From Bacteroides salyersiae WAL 10018 = DSM 18765 = JCM 12988 (GTDB lineage: Bacteria; Bacteroidota; Bacteroidia; Bacteroidales; Bacteroidaceae): a DNA stretch of 64,000 nt. The DNA lies in the NCBI RefSeq assembly GCF_000381365.1, contig NZ_KB905467.1, positions 241,604-305,603 on the forward strand. The letters are read 5' to 3'. Made by a program: the position numbers and the translations under genes. Each line of letters begins with the position of its first letter. The first letter of the stretch is position 1. Shown one piece after another: positions 34,130 to 41,813 of this stretch. The notes under the pieces are model-generated. The model saw only the letters and a list, made by a program, of their open reading frames with translations. It was not told the origin of the DNA and did not search any database.

Positions 34130-34960
34130 ATGATTGATTTAAAAGATTATGAACCGGAAGAGATAACTTTCAAACTTCCGTCAACAGTGAAATTTCCAGA
34201 GATTATTTTTTCTGATTGTGTCTGTATGGACGATGTAAAGAAGAAGCTTTCAGAACACTTCGTAACCATTCAAGAAAAAGATGTAATTGCTAACCGTGTG
34301 ATGGATGATTATGAAATATCTATCATTCGTGCAAATTATGGTGAGATTGCCGAGGAACAGATGCCGGAATTAGAGAGTCAATTGGAAGCTTTAAAATCCG
34401 AATTTAATGCTGCTAAAAAAGAGTATGAAGCTAAAATAACCTCCTTGCATACTCAATTTAAAGATTTGGTAAATCTTGCGAAGAAAGGAATTAAGGATTA
34501 TCCTCTTAAGATGATCGATACCTTCCGTATTCCTGTTATGGGATATTATCTGTATTATTCATGGGTAAATGATGCATTCCGTTTGGCATTGGTTCAGGAA
34601 ATTCCGAAGCATGAATACAATGACCTTTTCAATTCTGGCGAAAAGAATCAAGAAGCATTTAAGTCACTTGGCTATGAGTTACCAAATATTGATGTAAAAG
34701 ATACCCGTAAAAATCTACGCAAGTTCGGTAAGGGTGAAGATGTGGTAGAAGTATGGGAAGAAGATGGTATGGATGTTTGGTTAGAAAATTGGATCGAAGA
34801 TTTTCTGGATGAGGATAATGGGGAGGTAATTCCTATACAACGTCATGAATGGCATAGAGTAGCAATTGAAGAAAGTCCGTGGAGAAAGGAGGAAACCAAT
34901 GACGAGATTGGCACACAAGAAGGGGAGGCCGTCGAATTATCGGAAGAGTCTGAGGAATAA
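34130..34960 (+). CDS. Phage protein with coiled coil, unknown
   Basis: 276 residues. A coiled coil runs from about 80 to 125 (QMPELESQLEALKSEFNAA, KKEYEAKITSLHTQF). It is followed by a compact aromatic domain (IPVMGYYLYYSWVNDAFRL) and a very acidic tail (EVVEVWEEDG-like region, final EGEAVELSEESEE). No family recognised. Its last 62 bases overlap the first HNH gene. The position between recombination and replication genes suggests DNA metabolism, without proof. Confidence 0.6.
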   Translation: MIDLKDYEPEEITFKLPSTVKFPEIIFSDCVCMDDVKKKLSEHFVTIQEKDVIANRVMDDYEISIIRANYGEIAEEQMPELESQLEALKSEFNAAKKEYEAKITSLHTQFKDLVNLAKKGIKDYPLKMIDTFRIPVMGYYLYYSWVNDAFRLALVQEIPKHEYNDLFNSGEKNQEAFKSLGYELPNIDVKDTRKNLRKFGKGEDVVEVWEEDGMDVWLENWIEDFLDEDNGEVIPIQRHEWHRVAIEESPWRKEETNDEIGTQEGEAVELSEESEE

Positions 34961-35168
34961 CCCATATTGGGAAGAAGTAAAAAGAAAGGTTCGTATCCGT
35001 GACGGGCATCGTTGCCAAATGTGTGGAAAATCCTATTCTCTTGAAGTTCATCATAAAACTTATAAAGTGAGCGGTATATCTATTGTGGGCAATGAATTAT
35101 CCCATTTGGATTGTCTTGTTACTCTTTGTGAGGATTGCCATGCAAAAATACACAATAAATCAATTTAA
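34899..35168 (+). CDS. Small HNH endonuclease
   Basis: 89 residues from ATG 34899, chosen because AAGGAGG lies 6 bases before it; the open frame reaches 33 bases further up. The HNH/zinc fold is clear: VRIRDGHRCQMCGKS, LEVHHKTYKV, then LVTLCEDCHAKIHN, with both CxxC pairs and the catalytic HH. It overlaps the preceding gene by 62 bases. Free-standing HNH proteins nick or cut DNA and may help packaging, mobility or degradation of rival DNA. This one borders the tRNA-like RNA region, on the other side of which is a second HNH gene. Confidence 0.85.
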   Translation: MTRLAHKKGRPSNYRKSLRNNPYWEEVKRKVRIRDGHRCQMCGKSYSLEVHHKTYKVSGISIVGNELSHLDCLVTLCEDCHAKIHNKSI

Positions 35169-35329
35169 TTATTAACAAAAAAATGCCGGTGAAAAGGACA
35201 CCGTCGGGAGAGTGCCCCGGTCTTAGATTTTTAATTTTATTAATTACTCCCGGTGTAGCTTGATTGTTTATCCGGGAACTACTTTGTTAGCCTGCCTGCT
35301 CGGTCTGTGAAGATAGAGTTGGCGAACAT

Positions 35330-35550
35330 GGTGGTATGGCGGAACAATGAGAGACGCTAAAGCTGAGACATACTTATAGATAGGTTGCGGGTAGTCGGAC
35401 ATGTGACAGAGTGCAATTGAAAGATTGACGGAAATGAACAGGAGTCCCGTGTAAAATGAAAAAGACAATGTATGGGTTGGCGAAACTACACCAACGGCAA
35501 TAAAACTAAGTGAAACTCCTATCGTGCAGGTGCAAGTCCTGCTACCACCA
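35330..35550 (+). ncRNA. tRNA-like structured RNA with a large insert in place of the anticodon arm
   Basis: The 471 bases between the two HNH genes have no gene. Within them GGTGGTA (35330-35336) pairs perfectly with TACCACC (35543-35549). The latter directly follows a T-arm: stem GCAGG/CCTGC with 7-base loop TGCAAGT (35526-35542), and a discriminator-like A follows. After the 5' strand, TGGCGGAAC...AGACGC (35337-35357) resembles a tRNA-Leu D arm. The anticodon arm is replaced by about 165 bases; GATAGG (35379-35384) pairs with CCTATC (35518-35523) just before the T arm, as the P2 stem does in tmRNA. No tag frame ending in Ala-Ala is visible, and the D loop lacks GG. It could be a split tRNA, a tmRNA-like or a tRNA-mimic RNA. 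Confidence 0.5.
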
Positions 35551-35600
35551 CATAAATGTGAGCCACACATCAATGGCAAGTGTTAGTGAATAATGGTTGT

Positions 35601-35630
35601 GCCCCGGAGAATACGCTTCGGGGCTTTTAA
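35601..35630 (+). terminator. Intrinsic terminator of the structured RNA
   Basis: GCCCCGGAG (35601-35609) pairs with CTTCGGGGC (35616-35624), one G-T pair, 6-base loop, then TTTTAATT. It lies 50 bases after the tRNA-like part and 10 bases before the next gene, so the region upstream is a transcript with its own end. Confidence 0.8.
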
Positions 35631-35639
35631 TTGGAGAAT

Positions 35640-35933
35640 ATGAAGAAAGTAAGTAATAAGCAGGCTAAACGAAATAGGGATGTGGCTAATATAAAGAAGG
35701 CATTACCACCCTATTGTGCAATTTGTGGCAAACCCATGTCAGATGCCGCTCATTTGGTTCCAAAGAGTATGTATCCGGAACATTACACAAATCCTCTTAA
35801 TATCGTCGGATTATGTCGAGAATGTCACAATAAGTATGATAATAATTTAGCATTCAGACAACGACAGAAACGGCTTATTGAACGTGTAAAATCCTTTGAT
35901 GAATGTGCTGCAAATAGATATTTTAGATTATGA
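35640..35933 (+). CDS. HNH-type nuclease or zinc protein
   Basis: 97 residues from ATG 35640, with GGAG 5 bases ahead. YCAICGKPMSDAAHLVPKS, then YTNPLNIVGLCRECHNKYD give the two CxxC pairs and an AHL/H-N-type active site as in phage HNH proteins; the first His sits in AAHLVP. The N terminus is basic. It overlaps the replication initiator gene by 4 bases. A nicking role in recombination or replication is plausible by position. Confidence 0.75.
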   Translation: MKKVSNKQAKRNRDVANIKKALPPYCAICGKPMSDAAHLVPKSMYPEHYTNPLNIVGLCRECHNKYDNNLAFRQRQKRLIERVKSFDECAANRYFRL

Positions 35934-36895
35934 ACAGTTATCAACTAATATCAAAACTTAGAAAGGTTAGGGATGATACTTATCTTACGGCAATAGATCA
36001 AGCTCTCTACTATGAGTTGATATCTATTTGTAATGAAAAAGGTTGGAAAGAAGTATTTGAAGCTCGTAGCGCAGTTTTATGCACTTCTTTGAATATCTGG
36101 GATAAAACATTGCGTAAGTCTCGCAAAGCTCTCGCTGATGCCGGTTTGATATTCTTTAAATCATGTCGGGATAAACGAATAGGATGTTACTATTCTTTCT
36201 TACCGATTCTCGATAATGACATGAAGTCATCGGTAATATCATCGGTAAATGGTACTGATGAAAATACCGAAGAAAATACTGATGATATACCAACAGAGGA
36301 ATGTCAATCATCGGTAAACTATACGGTAATATCTTCGGTACTACGTACTGATGAAAATACTGATGATAAAAACGCTTCATCGGTAATATCATCGGTAAAT
36401 GGTACTGATGATATGCAAATTCCACCTATTATAGATATTAAAACTATAAACATAGAGAGTAATCTCGCGCATACGCACGAGAGCACCCCACCTACAAAGC
36501 CTAAAAGATCTAAGAAAAAAGAAGGGGATGAAAAGCCTTTAGTGTATCCATTTACTTCGATAGCTTTTATGTCAGCGTGGGAAGCACTTCGCCAAACTCC
36601 AAAATGGAAAAAGAAACTCAATTATGCCTTGCAACTATCGTTAGATAAACTTTCAAAATTTGAAGAAGAGTTTGCTATCCTACAAATTGAAAGGGCAATT
36701 GAATCCGGTTGGACTGGCGTAGTATTTACGGGTACGGAACGTGATTATCAAGAATGGTTAAATCAAAAATATGGAAACAATCGGAAATCTTGTACAAACA
36801 AGCATGAAGCAAATATCTATGCCATGCAGCAATACCTTGCCGAGCGCCAACGCAGAGAGCAAGGTTTGGCTGACGAAGTGGAAAAGCCCTTCTGA
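35930..36895 (+). CDS. Winged-helix phage replication initiator (replisome organiser type)
   Basis: 321 residues. The front 95 form a winged helix (TAIDQALYYELISICNEKG, ARSAVLCTSLNIWDKTLRK, KALADAGLIFFKS) as in phage initiators of the lambda O/DnaD-like sort. Residues about 96-165 are a low-complexity Ser/Thr/Asp/Asn linker encoded by direct DNA repeats. The C-terminal part (FMSAWEALRQTPKWKKK; FEEEFAILQIERAIESG) is the usual helicase-loading-type domain of these proteins. Repeats inside the initiator gene mark it as the likely origin as well, as in lambda. A DnaC-like loader is not seen next to it. Confidence 0.8.
   Translation: MNSYQLISKLRKVRDDTYLTAIDQALYYELISICNEKGWKEVFEARSAVLCTSLNIWDKTLRKSRKALADAGLIFFKSCRDKRIGCYYSFLPILDNDMKSSVISSVNGTDENTEENTDDIPTEECQSSVNYTVISSVLRTDENTDDKNASSVISSVNGTDDMQIPPIIDIKTINIESNLAHTHESTPPTKPKRSKKKEGDEKPLVYPFTSIAFMSAWEALRQTPKWKKKLNYALQLSLDKLSKFEEEFAILQIERAIESGWTGVVFTGTERDYQEWLNQKYGNNRKSCTNKHEANIYAMQQYLAERQRREQGLADEVEKPF
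36227..36411. repeat. Iteron cluster inside the initiator gene, likely phage origin
   Basis: A 35-base sequence starting TCATCGGTAATATCATCGGT is found twice without change (36227-36261 and 36377-36411). A degenerate set lies between (36307-36355). The core CGGTAA occurs six times, often as ATCATCGGTAA, and TACTGATGAAAATAC occurs twice. The repeats are spaced about 12 bases within each unit, about one helical turn. Confidence 0.7.
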
Positions 36896-37448
36896 TATTG
36901 AACGTGTGTTTTCTCCTCAGAATTGGGGGTATACATCCAAAAATTCAGAAAAAGCCTATTATGCAGATTGTCCTACGTTGCAAAAATACGATGAATTTTA
37001 TGGGGAAGGGAATGCCGAGTTTTGGATATATGGTCAAGTGATAGCCTTATTTGGATCAAGTTCAAGCAAGGATTCCGGAGTTGTAGATGGAATTACAATA
37101 TTTGCTCAATCCTTTGCTTCTCAGGTTAAAATATATAAGCTGTCAGAGTTAATGTTATTCTTTGCAAGATACAAAGCTGGGAGATATGATAATTCCTTTT
37201 CTCAATTTGATGCTCGGAGGATTGGGAATGCCTTTTTTAAAGAATTTATTCCTGAACGTTCAAAAGAAATTGAATCTTGCGAAAGAAAACGCAGAAACGA
37301 GGAAGCATTAAACAGAAGAGAACTTCCAAAAGGGTATATTGTTCCGGATGGATATAATACTTACACTTGGTATAAAGAGATATTAAGGCGTGCTTCATCT
37401 GGAGATCAAGAAGCTATAAATCTTTTAAAATCACCTGTTTATGAATAG
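36771..37448 (+). CDS. Phage replication-region protein, unknown
   Basis: Up to 225 residues. ATG 36771 lies 125 bases inside the initiator gene; a later in-frame TTG at 36864 (LTKWKSPSDIERVF) is where the sequence starts to look conserved, so the start is uncertain. The body has short aromatic motifs (EFWIYGQVIALFG, FFARYKAGRYDN, FDARRIGNAFFKEF) and a charged C-terminal helix. I have the impression of a protein commonly found after the initiator in Bacteroides phages but cannot name it. Confidence 0.6.
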   Translation: METIGNLVQTSMKQISMPCSNTLPSANAESKVWLTKWKSPSDIERVFSPQNWGYTSKNSEKAYYADCPTLQKYDEFYGEGNAEFWIYGQVIALFGSSSSKDSGVVDGITIFAQSFASQVKIYKLSELMLFFARYKAGRYDNSFSQFDARRIGNAFFKEFIPERSKEIESCERKRRNEEALNRRELPKGYIVPDGYNTYTWYKEILRRASSGDQEAINLLKSPVYE

Positions 37449-37530
37449 ATATCAATATGCATTTCTATACGCCATTGTCTCCATCTTGTTTATGGCATTG
37501 GGATTACTGGCTGTAGCCTTGTGCAGTTAA
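37441..37530 (+). CDS. Possible 29-residue membrane peptide
   Basis: MNRYQYAFLYAIVSILFMAL followed by GLLAVALCS: a single membrane helix. It starts inside the preceding gene and could be a real micro-protein, but the frame is short and the support is weak. Confidence 0.35.
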   Translation: MNRYQYAFLYAIVSILFMALGLLAVALCS

Positions 37531-37563
37531 TTAATAGAACGATCCAAATAAATCAAAGAAGTC

Positions 37564-37761
37564 ATGAACGAAGATAAAAATGTATGTGACAAGTGTGGTG
37601 GAAGGCTTGCGCTTGTCGTGGGCACTTTCATCTACAGACCTGACGATGAACCTTACGAGTCAGGTGTGATTGAAAAATCTATCGCTACCGATGGCGAAAT
37701 CCAAATAAGTGCTCATAAGTGTGATAAGTGCGGCCACTTACAAGGATTTTTTATAGAGTAA
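37564..37761 (+). CDS. Small zinc-ribbon protein
   Basis: 65 residues with two CxxC pairs: NVCDKCGGRLALVV near the start and HKCDKCGHLQGFFIE at the end, the layout of a zinc ribbon. The middle is a short acidic linker. It probably binds nucleic acid or a protein partner; no defined role. Confidence 0.65.
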   Translation: MNEDKNVCDKCGGRLALVVGTFIYRPDDEPYESGVIEKSIATDGEIQISAHKCDKCGHLQGFFIE

Positions 37762-37782
37762 TAATTAAAAATCAAATCGATA

Positions 37783-37956
37783 ATGAGTGAAATCAAGAAT
37801 CTAAAAATAGGTGACTTATTCTCTCTTCGCAAAAATGGAGTGACGTATGAGTTTCTTGGATATTGCCCGATTGAAAACCTACCCATTGCTTTTAACCATT
37901 GTAAGTATGAGATAGTCTATTTTGAAGATGAAAATAAAAAAGTGTATAAATTATGA
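37783..37956 (+). CDS. Small phage protein, unknown
   Basis: 57 residues: KNLKIGDLFSLRKNGVTYEF then GYCPIENLPIAF and YEIVYFEDENKKVYKL. This is a strand-rich fold of an SH3-like kind. Its stop overlaps the start of the PAPS-reductase-like gene (ATGA), so the two are made together. Confidence 0.6.
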   Translation: MSEIKNLKIGDLFSLRKNGVTYEFLGYCPIENLPIAFNHCKYEIVYFEDENKKVYKL

Positions 37957-38834
37957 AGATAATAGTAAGTTTTTCTGGCGGCAAAGATTCGCAAGCTTGC
38001 CTTATTCAAGCTGCCAAACAGTATGGATCCGATAAGATAGAAGCGGTTTTCTGTGATACAGGCTGGGAACATCCGCTTACATACCAACATATCAATGACG
38101 TATGTCGGCAACTTGATGTTAAGCTGACTATAATTCGTAATGAGAAAGTTGGTTGTTTTCAAAACTTATGTAAACGGATGAAATGCTTTCCTGTAGCATC
38201 TCGTAGGGCTTGTACATCAGCCTTAAAGATACAGCCCATGATTGATTGGGTTATATCGCAAGATGAAAGTTTTATTCTCATTCAAGGAATTAGAGGTAAA
38301 GAAAGTGCATCACGTGCAAAGATGGAACCGGAATGCTCCTATTTTAAAGAGTATTTCAATGCAGATAAAGGAATGAGATTATATCGGAAAACAGCAGTTT
38401 TAGAATGGTGTAAAAGACATGACGCATCTGTATTGCGTCCGATATTTGACTGGACGGCTCAACAAGTAATTGACTATATCCTTGACAATGGACAACAACC
38501 TAATCCGCTTTATAGGTGTGGAGCATCTCGTGTTGGTTGTTTCCCGTGTATAATGAGCCGTAAGGGGGAAATCAAAGTTTTATCGAAAGACATTGATATG
38601 ACAAAAAGGCTTATTCAACTGGAAAAGGAGATTGACGCTTTGAGGCAAAATGCACATGCAGGGTTCTTCCCTAAAGGATACATACCGGAACGATTTTGTA
38701 GAGAATACGGTGATGGGTGTCCAACAGTGCAAGAAGTGATTGATTATGTGAACCGTGATGAATCAATGACAGATATGTTTGAACCGGAAGGCGGATACAG
38801 TTGCATGAGCCTTTATCATGGGCTTTGTGAATAA
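37953..38834 (+). CDS. PAPS-reductase-family protein (PP-loop ATPase), phage type
   Basis: 293 residues. The PP-loop SFSGGKDS is at residues 6-13, followed by VFCDTGWEHPLTYQHI, RACTSALKIQP and the RGKESASRAKM segment of the phosphoadenosine-phosphosulfate reductase family. A cysteine group (YRCGASRVGCFPCI, about 188-201) looks like a metal or iron-sulfur site. Phage members of this family have no agreed function; candidates are nucleotide or DNA thiolation and tRNA modification. The nearby methyltransferase fragment makes DNA modification worth testing. Confidence 0.82.
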   Translation: MKIIVSFSGGKDSQACLIQAAKQYGSDKIEAVFCDTGWEHPLTYQHINDVCRQLDVKLTIIRNEKVGCFQNLCKRMKCFPVASRRACTSALKIQPMIDWVISQDESFILIQGIRGKESASRAKMEPECSYFKEYFNADKGMRLYRKTAVLEWCKRHDASVLRPIFDWTAQQVIDYILDNGQQPNPLYRCGASRVGCFPCIMSRKGEIKVLSKDIDMTKRLIQLEKEIDALRQNAHAGFFPKGYIPERFCREYGDGCPTVQEVIDYVNRDESMTDMFEPEGGYSCMSLYHGLCE

Positions 38835-38859
38835 AGTTTAATTCAAAACCAAATCAAAT

Positions 38860-39153
38860 ATGAACATAAAAGAATTGCTTAACAGGGAGCTTTCATTTGA
38901 AGAAATGAATGAACTCTTAAATGAGTTAATGGACTACGGTTGTAATACTCCAGCCGATTCAAGTGAAAGATTCTATGTATATGATGATGGAGGTGATATA
39001 TGTGATTTCAGAAAGCATATAGGAATGAAAGCACTAAATACACTTTCCGGCATCCTTCTTCTAAAGGAAAAGATAGACGAAGAGCGTGGCGAATGGAGAG
39101 GTAGAACCACAGTGCAGCAAAGCATTAAACAAGCATTAGGAATTAACGAATAA
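38860..39153 (+). CDS. Small phage protein, unknown
   Basis: 97 residues, mostly helical and acidic (LNRELSFEEMNELLNELMD), with RFYVYDDGGDICDFRKHIG and a final QSIKQALGI. No family recognised. It sits between the PAPS-reductase-like and methyltransferase-like genes. Confidence 0.5.
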   Translation: MNIKELLNRELSFEEMNELLNELMDYGCNTPADSSERFYVYDDGGDICDFRKHIGMKALNTLSGILLLKEKIDEERGEWRGRTTVQQSIKQALGINE

Positions 39154-39167
39154 CCAGTAGGGCGAAT

Positions 39168-39479
39168 ATGCAAAATTGCGTTTCAAACAATGCAAAAATA
39201 GCTATTAATTACGCAAAGAGACATGTGGCACAGAAACCAGTTCAGTTATATGCGTGGATATATAAGACTTATGCTAAGGCGGGTTGGAAGATATACGATT
39301 CACATCTTGGAAGTGGTACAAATAGAATTGCAGCGTATAAACTTGGTTTTGATTTTTTTGCTACCGAGAAAGATGTAGATATTTATAATGACCAAGAAGA
39401 ATACTTCCGCCGCCAATGCTTTGGCGAAATAAAAACAGAGAAAGGAACTTTAATACAAACAAGCCTATTTGGCGTATAA
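39168..39479 (+). CDS. Short DNA-methyltransferase-like protein, catalytic motif missing
   Basis: 103 residues. AQKPVQLYAWIYKTYAKAG, WKIYDSHLGSGTNRIAAY and KLGFDFFATEKD match the SAM-binding half (KP.xL..W, motif I GSG, motif II acid) of phage N4/N6 DNA methyltransferases, and the end NDQEEYFRRQC matches their last helix. The DPPY-type catalytic motif, normally between or before these, is not present. Phages often carry such short versions; it may be a truncated enzyme or a partner-dependent subunit. Confidence 0.65.
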   Translation: MQNCVSNNAKIAINYAKRHVAQKPVQLYAWIYKTYAKAGWKIYDSHLGSGTNRIAAYKLGFDFFATEKDVDIYNDQEEYFRRQCFGEIKTEKGTLIQTSLFGV

Positions 39480-39489
39480 CCAATAAAAA

Positions 39490-39630
39490 ATGAAGAAATT
39501 AAAACGTCTGCAATATGGTGATTTCCTGATAAAAGGCAAAAAACTCATGGAAGTAATGATAGAGAATAAATTTTATAGAAGATATATCGACCATTTAGGG
39601 AGATTATCCAAAAATGCATTACCATTTTAA
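39490..39630 (+). CDS. Very small phage protein, unknown
   Basis: 46 residues, basic (MKKLKRLQYGDFLIKGKKL, then EVMIENKFYRRYID). Similar in style to the small strand-rich protein at 37783. Possibly real because it fills the gap between two genes with the same spacing as the others. Confidence 0.4.
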   Translation: MKKLKRLQYGDFLIKGKKLMEVMIENKFYRRYIDHLGRLSKNALPF

Positions 39631-39681
39631 CAAGAAATCAGTAATGAACCAAAATAGTGGAACAAAAAAGGAGAAAGGTAT

Positions 39682-40518
39682 ATGAAGAAAGAAATTGACG
39701 CATGGGTATGGAATCCAGCAAATGCACTATTCAAGCAAAAGAAATCAGAAAAAGCAATCGGTCATATTATATATTGCGAATGTCCCGAAAAATGCGAGTT
39801 GTACGCAAAAGGTAATTGTGTCGCTTTTAATAATTATTGTCCTCATGGGAGTAGAGGTAGAGTTATAGGATATTCAAGATTGGCAAGCAAGTTCCATACT
39901 TGGATAAGAGAATTTGAAGAGAAGCATAAAGATGTTTATAGGTCTAAATTAACCCAACCGAAAAAGCTGGAATACTTCACAGATTTTGTATATATCCCGA
40001 TTGCACACTTGGGTTTGAATGAAGATATAGAGTTTGTGGATGGAGGTGGCGCTTTCTCCTGTAGAAGACCGATTATTAAACGAGAGCATTTTAATGCAGA
40101 GTTTATATCCAAGCAAATCATCAATTTTACCCCCTATGCTTTGTTTGGAGGAAGAATAAAAGATTACCAAGACAAGGAAGTGCCGAAATTCCTTTTATGG
40201 CTAAAACAGCTTGACAATGCTCTATATGAGGAAGTAAAAGAAATGAATCCAACCCATAACGGATTTGTTGCCATGACCAATGTAGGTCGCAAAGCGATAC
40301 TGCAAACTTTAAATCCAAATATAGGTACATTCAAGGACATACACGGTGGAATATGGGTTTGGGATGGTGAGTACCTGCACTCTAACAATACACACGCTTC
40401 TTTCACACTTATTGAAACAAGGGAAATTCAAGAATGTAGGCTAAAGCCCAATGGAAATGTTGCGGTTAAAGTGTGTGATGACGCACAAGTAAATGATAAT
40501 ACAGAGTTTATAGATTGA
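39682..40518 (+). CDS. Phage protein with N-terminal cysteine cluster, unknown
   Basis: 278 residues. An early cysteine group (IIYCECPEKCELYAKGNCV, then YCPHG, about residues 30-55) may bind a metal. The remainder is an alpha/beta domain (YFTDFVYIPIAHLGL; ALFGGRIKDYQDKEVPKFL; VGRKAILQTLNPNIG). It is followed after one base by another small gene. No family recognised; no membrane segments. Confidence 0.55.
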   Translation: MKKEIDAWVWNPANALFKQKKSEKAIGHIIYCECPEKCELYAKGNCVAFNNYCPHGSRGRVIGYSRLASKFHTWIREFEEKHKDVYRSKLTQPKKLEYFTDFVYIPIAHLGLNEDIEFVDGGGAFSCRRPIIKREHFNAEFISKQIINFTPYALFGGRIKDYQDKEVPKFLLWLKQLDNALYEEVKEMNPTHNGFVAMTNVGRKAILQTLNPNIGTFKDIHGGIWVWDGEYLHSNNTHASFTLIETREIQECRLKPNGNVAVKVCDDAQVNDNTEFID

Positions 40519-40519
40519 T

Positions 40520-40888
40520 ATGAACAGAATACAGAAATTAGAAGCTGAAATACAGAAGCTAAAGAAACAGGAAGCTGATAAGAAAAAGGCAAAATATCAA
40601 TATCTCGTTGGAAAATGTATTCACATGGCGCATACTTCTTACGAAAAAATCACAGCGATAGTTAGGGTAAATACTGATGAAATCGGTGATGAAGTGGTAT
40701 ATGATTGTATACATATATATTTTGACAACAGAGAAGATGTAAGTAATAGTGATTCAAGCATCCAACTTGCATCTTACGCAAGTGAATACGTGAAACGGAT
40801 TGAGAAAAATATCATAAGTCAAGAAGTTTTTGACAAGGCTATGGATGATTGTTTTGCGCATATTAAAAGAATGTCTATTAACGTATAA
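40520..40888 (+). CDS. Small phage protein with coiled coil, unknown
   Basis: 122 residues. A basic coiled coil (residues 1-25, LEAEIQKLKKQEADKKK) leads into a strand-rich domain (YQYLVGKCIHMAHTSYEKI; VVYDCIHIYFDN). No family recognised. It starts immediately after gene 39682-40518. Confidence 0.5.
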   Translation: MNRIQKLEAEIQKLKKQEADKKKAKYQYLVGKCIHMAHTSYEKITAIVRVNTDEIGDEVVYDCIHIYFDNREDVSNSDSSIQLASYASEYVKRIEKNIISQEVFDKAMDDCFAHIKRMSINV

Positions 40889-40897
40889 CTATAAGTA

Positions 40898-41089
40898 ATG
40901 AATAAATCAACAAATAAGCACCGTCATAAATGGGTAGAGCCTTTCGATGCTCCATTTACCTATATATGTAGTAAGTGTGGCAAACATAAGATTAAAGAGA
41001 CTATGTACACCGCAACTTACTATGATGAGAACATGAATCCACTCGGTAGCAAATCACCGGAGTGTGTTAGTAAACAACCCTCAAAATAA
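40898..41089 (+). CDS. Small zinc-finger-like protein
   Basis: 63 residues: HRHKWVEPFDAPFTYICSKC then GKHKIKETMYT. One CxxC pair plus nearby histidines could hold zinc. No function assigned. Confidence 0.5.
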   Translation: MNKSTNKHRHKWVEPFDAPFTYICSKCGKHKIKETMYTATYYDENMNPLGSKSPECVSKQPSK

Positions 41090-41099
41090 CAATACAGAT

Positions 41100-41342
41100 A
41101 TGAATATACATTTTGAATATAAAAATACGCCCATCAGTATACCGATTACGGAACAACAGCTTAAGGCTGATAAAGCAGGAACCAATGACTTTTGGGGTGA
41201 ATTTGAATATGATAGAGAACAGTATCAGATTCAAATTTATCAGTCTACATATGAAGTTGCGATTTTTAAAAAGGAAGGTAACGAGCCTATATCATATTCC
41301 AAGTTTGATTTGATTAACGTAAAATTAAATAGAAAGGAATAA
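41100..41342 (+). CDS. Small phage protein, unknown
   Basis: 80 residues from ATG 41100; the longer open frame overlaps the previous gene and has no better start. The product is a strand-rich acidic protein (NIHFEYKNTPISIPITEQQ, YQIQIYQSTYEVAIF). No family recognised. Confidence 0.5.
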   Translation: MNIHFEYKNTPISIPITEQQLKADKAGTNDFWGEFEYDREQYQIQIYQSTYEVAIFKKEGNEPISYSKFDLINVKLNRKE

Positions 41343-41345
41343 ATA

Positions 41346-41609
41346 ATGAAAAGAGCAAAAGAAGCTTTAGAGATAGTAAATAAAATAGATGAAAAGTACA
41401 ATCAGACTGGAGTTATCAAACAGTTTACGATTGATATGATTGAGCATTTTTCAGAAGAACTGAATGGATGTGTACTTGGTGAGAGCGAAGTGTCCGAAGA
41501 ATCTATTCTCGGAAGTTTGAGCTACAAAGCCAATACCGCATTGGAAATATGCGACGACGGTCTTACTGATTTTTATGTGATACAAGAATTGTATGACGCT
41601 ATTAACTAA
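41346..41609 (+). CDS. Small phage protein, unknown
   Basis: 87 residues, helical and acidic (MKRAKEALEIVNKIDEKY, DMIEHFSEELNG, LYDAIN). It starts 3 bases after the previous stop. No family recognised. Confidence 0.5.
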   Translation: MKRAKEALEIVNKIDEKYNQTGVIKQFTIDMIEHFSEELNGCVLGESEVSEESILGSLSYKANTALEICDDGLTDFYVIQELYDAIN

Positions 41610-41622
41610 TAACAACATAATT

Positions 41623-41802
41623 ATGAGTGAAGCAATAGTAATTAAAATAACTCTTTTACACCTTGTTGCCGGAATGATTGTCTGTTTTTTAGGCATGATG
41701 ACGGTAGGACGTACAAGTATTCAGAAATATTTGAGAGGCATTCTTTTGATAGTAATAATATCTATGATAGCTTCATTAGGATATGTATTAATTAACGTAT
41801 AA
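41623..41802 (+). CDS. Two-helix membrane micro-protein
   Basis: 59 residues from ATG 41623. Helix one IKITLLHLVAGMIVCFLGMM, a basic loop (RTSIQKYLR), helix two ILLIVIISMIASLGYVLI. It has holin-like size and topology, but sits before the terminase rather than with lysis genes. No peptidoglycan hydrolase is nearby. Confidence 0.5.
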   Translation: MSEAIVIKITLLHLVAGMIVCFLGMMTVGRTSIQKYLRGILLIVIISMIASLGYVLINV

Positions 41803-41813
41803 TTAGATCAATA

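Noticed and set aside
35330..35550. Call as a true tmRNA
   Set aside because: Acceptor and T arm fit, but there is no resume codon and tag frame ending in Ala-Ala, the G3-U70 alanine identity pair is missing, and the length is too short. Kept as tRNA-like only.
35330..35550. Group I or group II intron inside a tRNA gene
   Set aside because: I find no convincing P7/G-site pairing or domain V-like hairpin, and about 165 bases is short for a group I intron. Not excluded, but unsupported.
36227..36411. CRISPR array
   Set aside because: Repeats are degenerate, only two perfect copies exist, spacing is irregular and the region is inside an open initiator gene.
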